A stretch of 64,000 nt of DNA from assembly GCA_026184775.1 (NCBI GenBank), contig JANCYW010000009.1, forward strand, positions 1 through 64,000. The letters run 5' to 3'. Below the pieces are notes generated by a model that was not told the DNA's origin, ran no database searches, and saw only the letters and a list, made by a program, of their open reading frames with translations. Below are positions 56,586 through 64,000 of this stretch, in pieces. The position numbers and the translations under genes were made by a program. This stretch comes from Cyanidium caldarium (Eukaryota; Rhodophyta; Bangiophyceae; Cyanidiales; Cyanidiaceae). How positions within the stretch are numbered: the stretch's first letter is position 1; each line of letters starts with the position of its first letter.

Positions 56586-58124
56586 ATGGAACCCTCCTCC
56601 TATGCCCGCGGAGGCCGAATCAGGAGCAACGACCGCCCAGCGCTGGCATACCGACCGCTCTCTGCAGATGCTGCGTCTCGCTCGCAGGGATCGCAACGAC
56701 ACTCCGCCTCCAAACAGTCGCGTGACAAGCGGCGACTGCGTAAGCACCGCCTGGCGCACTTGGCGCAATACGATCTGTCGCAGCTGCCGGTGTCTGCAGC
56801 GGATATCCTAGGTCGGGAAGCGCCGATGCAGCTGGAGCCGGTGCGCCCGCTACACGAATGGGTGCAGCTGTGGCAACATGAGGCACACACGGCTCTGCAA
56901 CGAGCTCCGCCACTCGCTCACGTCGCAGCACCGGCTAGCGTCGCCTCGAGAGTCGTGATTGTCGCGGCGTTGCTGGCGACATTCGTCCTCACTCTCTTCC
57001 TCGTCGGGTCGGCGCACGGGCGGCAGCAGCGACGGAAGCGAGTGGTGGAGCTGCGCAAATTGGCCATCGAGCTGGTGCTGAAGCGCCAGGCGCTGGAGCC
57101 GCATTATTTGGTGTTGGATCGCGGGTCGGTGGTGGCGGTGCCCAGGGAGGTGGCGGACCCGCAACGAGGAGAGAATCCGTCCACGTCTGCGAGCGATGGG
57201 GCGGTGGACGATGCGTTTGAGAAGCGGTGGTACGCGCGCCACAGCCGGCACTATGCCAACTTGCACGATGTGAGTCTGTCGGAGACGTTTGTGGGACATG
57301 GTCGGGAGAGGGCGGCTGGCAGGATGGCGGTGGGCGAGCAGATCATGGTTCCGCCGCCGAGCGGCCTCTTTCGGGAAGCGTCGTCGGGGGATGACAAGGA
57401 GAACAGCCTCCCGCTGCAATCACCGCAACCAGCGGAGGAGGAGGAGACGATGGCGTTGGAGGTCAAAGTCGAAAAGGTGCCTCGCGCTCCGATGCAAACG
57501 CGTCAAAGCGACGGCAACATCTGTGCGGGCGCCGCATCGCCGACACCCCTGGTCGAGTTGCCCAGCAACACTCGTTCGGCCCCGTCGCAAGCGGTCCTGG
57601 TATCGCCATGGAAGCCGCGCCCGGCCCGTCAGCGACAGCGCCGTCACACAATCCAGCTGAGCGAGCACTTGAAACGAGATGACGCCGTAGCACCCACGGC
57701 GGAGACGGTGGACCTTGCGACGTACCTGCAGAACCGGGCGCTCCAGTTCTGTGCGACGATGTGGCAGGATGCCAAGGTGCGTCGCAACGCAGACGGGAAC
57801 TGGTGGCTGGAGAGGTATGGAGAAAAGCAAAGTGAAGATGGCTCTGGGGCACGGATACGCTTCGGCGACAAGTTCGGCGTCGATGCGCGACGCCTCGAGG
57901 ACGGCGAGAATCAGACCTGGACCGAGTGGTATATGGAGAAGATAACCCCGAGCGCGGTGCCCGGCGAGCCGTCCGTCGTTCTGGGTCATCGGTGGGGACG
58001 CAACACTCACAACGAAGTCTGGGAGGAAACCTATGGTGTGGATGCCGGAGGGCGTCGTTGGGCGCAACGCCGTGATGCGATCGTCCAGACCGATGGCAGC
58101 TACGTTGTCGTCGACGGAGAGTAG
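56586..58124 (+). CDS. ESV1/LESV-like Trp-rich protein with membrane segment
   Basis: 512 residues. A basic N-terminus, then one hydrophobic segment (about 120-143, VVIVAALLATFVLTLFLVGSA) followed by basic residues, then a disordered Ser/Pro/Glu-rich middle. The C-terminal ~120 residues have spaced Trp/aromatic motifs: GNWWLERYGEK, IRFGDKFG, GENQTWTEWYMEK, HRWGRNTHNEVWEETYG, GGRRWAQR. These resemble the beta-sheet tryptophan repeats of plant EARLY STARVATION 1 and LIKE-ESV1, which bind and organise starch glucans. The match is by motif memory only. A membrane segment is not usual for those proteins. Convergent with SEC5, 45 bp. Confidence 0.5.
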   Translation: MEPSSYARGGRIRSNDRPALAYRPLSADAASRSQGSQRHSASKQSRDKRRLRKHRLAHLAQYDLSQLPVSAADILGREAPMQLEPVRPLHEWVQLWQHEAHTALQRAPPLAHVAAPASVASRVVIVAALLATFVLTLFLVGSAHGRQQRRKRVVELRKLAIELVLKRQALEPHYLVLDRGSVVAVPREVADPQRGENPSTSASDGAVDDAFEKRWYARHSRHYANLHDVSLSETFVGHGRERAAGRMAVGEQIMVPPPSGLFREASSGDDKENSLPLQSPQPAEEEETMALEVKVEKVPRAPMQTRQSDGNICAGAASPTPLVELPSNTRSAPSQAVLVSPWKPRPARQRQRRHTIQLSEHLKRDDAVAPTAETVDLATYLQNRALQFCATMWQDAKVRRNADGNWWLERYGEKQSEDGSGARIRFGDKFGVDARRLEDGENQTWTEWYMEKITPSAVPGEPSVVLGHRWGRNTHNEVWEETYGVDAGGRRWAQRRDAIVQTDGSYVVVDGE

Positions 58125-58169
58125 CAGCATCGCTGAAGATATGAAAGGCAGACGCTTGTCTCTACCATT

Positions 58170-59204
58170 CTACTCCCTTGACGACCTCTGCGGATACCGG
58201 GCCGCCTCCAACCGCACGGCACACAATGCCTCTTGCGCTTCGGTGCTTTCCAGCACGCGCTGCGTCACTCGCTGCAGCCGCTCGTCCAAATCAGACCCAT
58301 TCACACGTCGTCGCTGCTGGCGCCTGGTCCCCATCAGTGTCTCGGCCAGCTCGACAATCAATTCGGCCACCGCTCGGTCGCTTCCCGCGGCGTCTCTCCA
58401 CATCTCCAACACCTCTGCATACACGTCGGCGGCAGCTCGATCATCGCCACCCATGAGAGCGCGCTGCAGCTCCACCAAATACCCAAACCAACGCTCATGC
58501 GTCACCACAATGTCCTTAAACCGCATCCAATGCTGCGCCTCGGCGCGACGGTGTCGCAGCGGCTCAAAGTAGGCCGCGATGCGCCGCTCCACATCTGCGT
58601 AGTGCTCCTCCATGATCGTGGACGTATCCGCCTCCCCATCCCCACTCGGCGCCATCTCGTCCATCACCGCCCAGCAGGTCATGAAGCGATCGAAGTTTTC
58701 CGCGAGCATCGCCTTCAACACCCGCCGCGCTTGTTCCACTTTATCGTCCAACAGGCTTCGTCGTTGCCGCATCTCCGCCGCACCAGCTTCCGAGTGCACC
58801 GCCACGATATACGCCATCGGATCAAACTGCGGGTCGGTCACGTCAAACGTCGCCTCCCGAGGCACCTTGCGGGACTCGACGCCTGTCGTCCTCGGCGGCG
58901 ATGCTCGGGCGGGCTCCTCCAAATCCTCCCGCTTCTTCTTCAGCGCTTCTAGCGCACCACGATTCAGACCGTGCGACTGCCGTGATGACGTCGATCGCGC
59001 CGGCCGCGACCGCTCTCGAACGGGAGCGGGATGTCCCCTCGCGCTCCACACTCCGCCCAACACATCCTCCTCCCGCCCGCGACGCAACAGCTCCTCGCCG
59101 GAAACACCCTCCCCGCTTCGGGCTTCTTCGTGTGACACGCTCTCCTCGGCAAAGACACTGGCCAGTGCCGCCGTACCCCTCCGCGCCGTAAACACCCTCT
59201 CCAT
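58170..59204 (-). CDS. SEC5: Exocyst subunit SEC5, N-terminal part only
   Basis: 344 residues with an ATG start and a clean stop. A charged N-terminus of about 120 residues precedes the SEC5 signature: DPQFDPMAYIVAVHSEAGAAEM, LDDKVEQARRVLKAMLAENFDRFMTCWAVMDEM, which matches FDP..YL..VH.....ENFDRFV..K.TID of SEC5/EXOC2. Helical sequence continues to about 330 and then the protein ends, whereas SEC5 elsewhere has 850-1000 residues. The rest is not found in the flanking 46 bp or on either strand nearby. Either a reduced, still functional subunit or a product of gene fission. Assignment rests on the N-terminal motif. Confidence 0.65.
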   Translation of the reverse strand: MERVFTARRGTAALASVFAEESVSHEEARSGEGVSGEELLRRGREEDVLGGVWSARGHPAPVRERSRPARSTSSRQSHGLNRGALEALKKKREDLEEPARASPPRTTGVESRKVPREATFDVTDPQFDPMAYIVAVHSEAGAAEMRQRRSLLDDKVEQARRVLKAMLAENFDRFMTCWAVMDEMAPSGDGEADTSTIMEEHYADVERRIAAYFEPLRHRRAEAQHWMRFKDIVVTHERWFGYLVELQRALMGGDDRAAADVYAEVLEMWRDAAGSDRAVAELIVELAETLMGTRRQQRRRVNGSDLDERLQRVTQRVLESTEAQEALCAVRLEAARYPQRSSRE

Positions 59205-59364
59205 TCTTCTCCGCGCGCGTGTGTACCGTTAGGTGCCCCTGCGAGCACCGCGCAAGAGCGCCTGTCGCGTCGGGCGTTGGGCGCGGAATCGCCGAAACCG
59301 ACTGGCGCTATGTGCTGGTGCTTCGACGTTTCAGGAGAGCCCACCACAGCGCACACTCCCCACC

Positions 59365-62300
59365 ATGGCCTACCGCCTCGAGGAAGATGCAGTCCAGTCG
59401 ATTCAACGCAGGTTGCTTATTGCCGAGGCAGTGGCGCGAGCGGCCACGCTGCCTCGAACGCAAGTGGTGTTCGTCCAAGAGCGACGGGGCGCCACCGAGG
59501 CGGCCGCCGTGGGGTGGCTGGGCGCGACCGGCAGTGTGGACGCGATCCAGTTGAACGACGATCAGGTGCGGTTGCGGGTAGGCAAGTTCCACATCAAGCG
59601 AGTGTCGCCGCGGGTGTTGCGGTTGTTGCTAGCCGGCCGCAGCAGCAGCAGCAGCGGCGGCGGCGGCGACCCTATCGACGGGCTGGCGTATCGCGTCGAA
59701 TTCGGCACCGCGGCGGAGGCGGACGGGTGGCAGCGACTGCTGGGCAAGCTGCAGCGGGTGGCAGTGCTGCGAGAGGAGCTGGTGGTGGCCATGCTGGAGG
59801 CCGAGGCACACCGCTCACCGAACGAGGCGACGTCTCCACCGAGTATCGAAGAGGCGCGGCGGCCGGTGTTGCGCGGGCGGCCGCAGACCGGCGAGGTGTT
59901 GATGTGCGAGGGCGGTGCGCAGTACTGGTTGCGGGCAGCGCCACTGACCGATCACTTTGTGCCCATCCTCGGCAGCGACAACGGACGCGCTTGCGGTTCG
60001 GAGTACTGCCTGACGGCCGATGACGTGGGCCATGTGGTGGCGGCGTTGCTACCCGATGGCACCCTGTTGCGCACCGAGCAGGTAATCACCATCGACGACG
60101 AATTGCGTGCCACGGTAGAACGCTTTTTATCGCACGGCGAGGTGCGTATCGATCGGGAGCGTGCTCGGGCGTATGCGGTGCCGCAGACTGGCCGAGGCGC
60201 CGCCCGCCGACGAAAGCGGCCGCGCCGAGTGCCCGCCGCGGTGCGCTTCGACCGCCAAGGCATTCGCATCGCCCAACAACCAACACTGCCGTGGGACGCG
60301 TCGCACCATCTGACCCTCGATGCCACCGACGCCCGACGAATGCAAGTGGCGCGCTGGGAAGCGAGTGGATCTGGCGAGCGCTCACCGTCCTCCACGCCAC
60401 TCATCGACATCCGGGCGGTCTCGTCACGGGAGCGCGACTGTCTAGCGCTCACCTTTCGGGCGTTCCGCTCCCTGGCGCTGATGGGCGTGGAGTACGTGCC
60501 GCTGATGTCGCCGGCCGATGTGACGTCGAATCGATGTTGGAGTATTGTCCGCACTTGCACCCATCCGTGGCGATGCTGTGTGGGCGTTCCATCACCGCCG
60601 ACAAGTCGTCCGTCCGCCGGTGCCACACCTGTCAAGGTCGACGCCGCCACCGCCTGCCATGACGCCAGCCTCCTGGCGCCCGCCTCCACCGCCGCCGACA
60701 CCACCGTGGTCCTGTCGCCTACCGGGGAAGTGTCGGTGCTGCACCAGGACGGGTCGCTCTCCATGAGCGCCGTCGCCTGTGCGGTGGCCGATCCCAACGA
60801 GTCCCTGATGGGAGGCACACACCACCAACGCGCTACCGAAACTGCCGCCGCCCATCCGTATGTACCGTCTCGGGTCGCGCCCATCCCGCCAGGCACCGAC
60901 GCGGCCGCGAATCGCAATGAGGACGAGCGACGCGAGCAAGACGGCGACATCGTGCTCAGTGCGCCGAGCTCGCGTTTCGTGCATGTGCCCGGCACCACCG
61001 CCGTCAAGAAACCCGCTCCATCTTCGTGGCGGTTCGGCATCCACGAAGGCGCTCCGCCGCGTATGGCCCAATGGAACGTGGCCGCACTCTCCACCGCGGT
61101 CCGCTCACCGATGGACGATCAGCCGCTGGTGCCGCGGCGGCTGCACTGGACCTGCGTGCCGCCGTTTCGCATTCGCGGTTCGATATGGTCCACCGTCAGC
61201 CCGTACCGTTGGCAACCCGATGAGCGCGAACTGGTGACGCTGTTCGCCCGCACCACCGCCACCACCGCAGGTGGCACGGGCAAGGGCGCCGAGCCCGACG
61301 ATGACGTTGCCGCGGCGGCCACGCCCAGCAGCACACGCTACGTCCAGATCCTGGACGCCAAGACCGCCCGCAACCTGGACATTATGCTGGGCAAATTCAA
61401 GCACCTCTCCTTCGCGCACATCATCGACGCCCTATTGCAGGGCGATGTGCAGCGCCTCGGCGACGATTTCCTGTCCATCCTCAGCAGCATGGTGCCGTCA
61501 CCGGAGGAGCAACAGCGCATCGCCGAGGCGGCGGCCGCCGGCCGAGTCGCCCCGGAAGCCCAACTGCTTCGGCCCGAGCTCTTCACCCTGCAGCTGTGCA
61601 CCCGAGTGCCCCGGGTGGCCGCCAAGACGGCCGCCCTGCTCACCACCCACACGTTCGCCGCCGCGGTGCGCGACCTGCACGAGGCCGCCGAGGTCATCAC
61701 CTGCGCTTGCAATCAGTTGTGCAACTCGGAGCGCTTCCGCGGCGTGCTGGAATTGTTGTTGGCGCTGGGCAACGTGCTCAATGAGGGCAGCGCGCGGCAA
61801 CGCGCCCGCGGCTTCACCATCGAATCACTGGGAGTCGTGACCAACGTGCGCGGCCTGCTGCACTACGTCATCGCGGTGTTGCGTGCCCAGCCGCCGTCCG
61901 TCGCCCGCTTGACGCGCTTCATGGATGATCTGCCGCACGTGGCACCGGCCAGCAAAATCGAGTTGGATGCGCTGTCGACCGGATTCAGCGAGCTGGAGCA
62001 CGACCTGCAGGAACTGATCACCGAGATGGAGCGCTGCGGTGAGGCCGACGCGGAACGGGCGTTTGGCCAGCACCTGCAACGCTGGCTGCCCGAGGCGCAG
62101 CGGCAGCTCGACGAACTGCGACACGCGATGCGCGAGATGGACGAAGCGCTGGAGGATACGCTCTCGTTCCTGCCGGCTGACGACACCGCCGATGTCGCCA
62201 GCCGAAGCGCCGGCCTGCGCGACCAGCTCTTCGTCACGGTGCTGCGTTTCGAGCAGGCGTGGACCCGATGTTTGCGCGATGAGAACGCCGCCGTGTACGC

Positions 62301-62493
62301 CATACCCGACATCGGTAGCGGATGGCGCCTGCGCTCAGCTGCAGAGACCGCCGAGCAGGAGGAGATGCACCGACGACCGGAGATGCCGGCAATGCCGGTA
62401 TCGCCGAGCGAAGATGCGGTCGGTTTCATACCGCCTCCACCACCGCCTCCACCACCTCCACCGATGTCGCTGCTGCCGCCCGCCGCTCGGTAA
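59365..62493 (+). CDS. Formin (FH2 domain)
   Basis: Actin nucleation and elongation factor. 1042 residues from an ATG in CACCATGG context; the longer frame starts at GTG. An N-terminal region with a possible PH/EVH-like fold (about 60-150, DDQVRLRVGKFHIKRVSP) precedes a long variable middle. FH2 runs from about 590 to 980: RRLHWTCVPPFRIRGSIW, ILDAKTARNLDIMLGKFKHLSF (the knob/post region with the conserved Ile/Lys area), FTLQLCTRVPRVAAKTAAL and LGNVLNEGSARQRARGFTIESL. No proline-rich FH1 precedes FH2; instead a run of eleven Pro (PPPPPPPPPPPM) lies at about 1023-1034, after FH2. Convergent with ArgC, 46 bp. Confidence 0.88.
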   Translation: MAYRLEEDAVQSIQRRLLIAEAVARAATLPRTQVVFVQERRGATEAAAVGWLGATGSVDAIQLNDDQVRLRVGKFHIKRVSPRVLRLLLAGRSSSSSGGGGDPIDGLAYRVEFGTAAEADGWQRLLGKLQRVAVLREELVVAMLEAEAHRSPNEATSPPSIEEARRPVLRGRPQTGEVLMCEGGAQYWLRAAPLTDHFVPILGSDNGRACGSEYCLTADDVGHVVAALLPDGTLLRTEQVITIDDELRATVERFLSHGEVRIDRERARAYAVPQTGRGAARRRKRPRRVPAAVRFDRQGIRIAQQPTLPWDASHHLTLDATDARRMQVARWEASGSGERSPSSTPLIDIRAVSSRERDCLALTFRAFRSLALMGVEYVPLMSPADVTSNRCWSIVRTCTHPWRCCVGVPSPPTSRPSAGATPVKVDAATACHDASLLAPASTAADTTVVLSPTGEVSVLHQDGSLSMSAVACAVADPNESLMGGTHHQRATETAAAHPYVPSRVAPIPPGTDAAANRNEDERREQDGDIVLSAPSSRFVHVPGTTAVKKPAPSSWRFGIHEGAPPRMAQWNVAALSTAVRSPMDDQPLVPRRLHWTCVPPFRIRGSIWSTVSPYRWQPDERELVTLFARTTATTAGGTGKGAEPDDDVAAAATPSSTRYVQILDAKTARNLDIMLGKFKHLSFAHIIDALLQGDVQRLGDDFLSILSSMVPSPEEQQRIAEAAAAGRVAPEAQLLRPELFTLQLCTRVPRVAAKTAALLTTHTFAAAVRDLHEAAEVITCACNQLCNSERFRGVLELLLALGNVLNEGSARQRARGFTIESLGVVTNVRGLLHYVIAVLRAQPPSVARLTRFMDDLPHVAPASKIELDALSTGFSELEHDLQELITEMERCGEADAERAFGQHLQRWLPEAQRQLDELRHAMREMDEALEDTLSFLPADDTADVASRSAGLRDQLFVTVLRFEQAWTRCLRDENAAVYAIPDIGSGWRLRSAAETAEQEEMHRRPEMPAMPVSPSEDAVGFIPPPPPPPPPPPMSLLPPAAR

Positions 62494-62539
62494 TCCAGCA
62501 ACGCCGCGCCAACGCCTGCCCAATCCTCTTGCGCCCTCG

Positions 62540-63910
62540 TCACGGGAACAGCGGCGGCGCCTCCAATCCCATCGTCTCCGGATAGCCCAGCATCACGTTA
62601 AAGTTTTGCAGTGCCTGCCCGCTGGCGCCCTTCACCACGTTGTCGATCGCCGATATGATGATGGCGCCGTCCCGACTGCGGTCGGTGAACACGTTGATGA
62701 GCACGTGGTTGCTGCCGCGCACATGGCGCGTCTGCGGCACTTGCCGCGCATCTGCCAACACGTGCACGAAGCGTTCGCCGGCGTACTGCTTGGTCAGAGC
62801 CTGCTTCAGGTCCGTTGCACGCACACCCGGCCGACAACGCACGTAGATGGTCTCCAGAATGCCACGCGCCATGGGGATGAGGTGCGGCGTGAAGCGCACC
62901 ACAACGCCCTCGTCGCCCAGGCCGGCGGCGCGACTGAGACCTTGCTCGATCTCCGGCGCGTGCCGGTGGTTGGCCACACCGTACGCGTGCATGCCCTCGG
63001 TGACCTCGCAGAAGAGGTTGGCCTCCTTGGCGGCTCGACCGGCACCGGTCGCACCCGACTTGGCATCGATCACGATGTCGTCCAGCTCGATGAGGCGCTG
63101 TTGCACCAGTGGGATCAGCGGCAGCTGCGCCGCCGTCGGATAACAGCCGGGATTGGCCACCAGACGGGCGCTGCGCACCTGCTCGCGTGCCATCTCGGTC
63201 AGGCCGTACACCGCCTCTTGTTGCAGCTGTGGGGCGCGATGCTCCCCGCCGTACCACTGCGCGTAGATGGCGGTGTTGAACAGGCGAAAGTCGGCCGACA
63301 GATCCACTACCCGCAACGCATACCCACCGACGTCAGCATCGCGCATCATCCGGGACACGATGTCCTGGGTGGCCGCATGCGGCAGGCAGCAGAACACCAC
63401 ATCTACCCGCGACAGGTCCACCTCCTCGTTACGCTGCATGGTCGGCAGGCGGGCGACCGGGTCCGGCTCGCCATCGCTGCCGCCGACCACGCTCGCATAG
63501 GCAAACTGCGGGCACACGCTGCCGTAGGGCAGGCCAGCGGTGCGCTCCGTGCCCGTCAGGTGCTGGATATGCGCCAGCGGGTGTCGCAACAGCAGGCGCA
63601 CCAGCTCCGACCCGGTGTAACCGGCAGCACCGAAAATGGCCACCCGCGCGGGAGCAGGGATGGAGGAAAGAATCGGAGGCCGAGCGACGATGGCCCTGCG
63701 ATAACGGCGGAGAGCGCCGCATAATGTCCCAAGTGGATGGAGAGAGACGAACGCCGACGGAGGTTGCGGGAGATGAGCACAGCCGTGCAACCGTCCCAAA
63801 AGACATAGGTCCTGGTATCCCGTTTCCTGGGCGATTTGCCGCGCGTGTATCATCTTACCTAAACGGAAGTCCGTCAGAGTCGACAGAAACGGCCCTCCCA
63901 CTGGCATCAT
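62540..63910 (-). CDS. argC: N-acetyl-gamma-glutamyl-phosphate reductase
   Basis: NADPH-dependent third step of arginine (ornithine) synthesis. 456 residues; the first ~90 are Arg/Leu/Ala-rich and fit a plastid transit peptide. Rossmann motif IFGAAGYTGSE (92-102), catalytic Cys256 in ANPGCYPTA, VVDLSADFRL, DAKSGATGAG and NHRHAPEIEQ, all classical for type-1 ArgC. Stand-alone enzyme, not the fungal fusion with acetylglutamate kinase. Starts at 63907 or 63853 are alternatives. Last gene of the window; the 90 bp to the right edge show nothing recognisable. Confidence 0.92.
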   Translation of the reverse strand: MMPVGGPFLSTLTDFRLGKMIHARQIAQETGYQDLCLLGRLHGCAHLPQPPSAFVSLHPLGTLCGALRRYRRAIVARPPILSSIPAPARVAIFGAAGYTGSELVRLLLRHPLAHIQHLTGTERTAGLPYGSVCPQFAYASVVGGSDGEPDPVARLPTMQRNEEVDLSRVDVVFCCLPHAATQDIVSRMMRDADVGGYALRVVDLSADFRLFNTAIYAQWYGGEHRAPQLQQEAVYGLTEMAREQVRSARLVANPGCYPTAAQLPLIPLVQQRLIELDDIVIDAKSGATGAGRAAKEANLFCEVTEGMHAYGVANHRHAPEIEQGLSRAAGLGDEGVVVRFTPHLIPMARGILETIYVRCRPGVRATDLKQALTKQYAGERFVHVLADARQVPQTRHVRGSNHVLINVFTDRSRDGAIIISAIDNVVKGASGQALQNFNVMLGYPETMGLEAPPLFP

Positions 63911-64000
63911 CTTCCGGTGTGCCTCCGCGACGCTCAACGGCCCGCGGAACGACAGCGGCGGCCCATCGGCTGCGGGCGCCGACTTCGGTTGCGGCTGCCT

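Overview
The window reads as the left end of a nuclear chromosome of a unicellular red alga of the Cyanidiophyceae. It opens with an uninterrupted telomere whose G-strand unit is AATGGGGGGG (10 bp). From memory, the published Cyanidioschyzon merolae unit is the 9-bp AATGGGGGG, so this is a related species, not C. merolae itself. Other support: high GC by eye, protein genes that read as single exons, a tRNA with an intron in the D-arm (a red-algal peculiarity known from C. merolae), and a eukaryotic gene set with some plastid- or plant-like families (PHR2-like photolyase relative, RUS, SppA, an ACT-repeat protein, an ESV1/LESV-like protein). The species cannot be fixed from the sequence alone.

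Region 1, about 1-6270, is telomere plus subtelomere: three 29-bp repeats, a C/A-rich block present twice (about 228-2060 and 3539-5100), two arrays of a ~195-bp unit, and a nested minisatellite of CGGCAAT repeats between the duplicated blocks. I see no credible gene. Region 2, about 6271-7868, holds a decayed cysteine-rich gene and otherwise nothing recognisable.

Region 3, 7869 to the right edge, is dense genic DNA. In order: LCB1 (sphingolipid synthesis), a secreted trefoil-like protein (an intact relative of the decayed gene), pyruvate dehydrogenase E2, an alpha/beta hydrolase, Mn-type superoxide dismutase, a PHR2-like photolyase relative, a nucleotide-sugar transporter, a phosphate transporter, a small unknown ORF, exportin CSE1, DCC1, metaxin, CSN5, RUS, GNA1, an IAH1-like esterase, DIB1, PTH2, SppA, a gamma-tubulin complex protein, an ACT-repeat protein, TRM10, UTP20, tRNA-Val(AAC), a RhoGAP-like protein, lipin, eIF4E, 6-pyruvoyl-tetrahydropterin synthase, an ESV1-like protein, a short SEC5, a formin and ArgC. 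They are mostly housekeeping genes of unrelated pathways and form no operons.

Gene order is unusual in one respect: thirteen successive protein genes (DCC1 to UTP20) alternate strand strictly. Convergent 3' ends throughout lie within about 110 bp or overlap, and divergent 5' ends are separated by about 300-750 bp. The items most worth following up are the D-arm tRNA intron, the decayed and intact trefoil-like genes near the telomere, the subtelomeric duplication, the RhoGAP without an arginine finger, the SEC5 that keeps only its N-terminal part, and the formin whose proline tract follows FH2. Start codons were chosen at ATG; many of the longest frames begin at GTG or TTG and were shortened.
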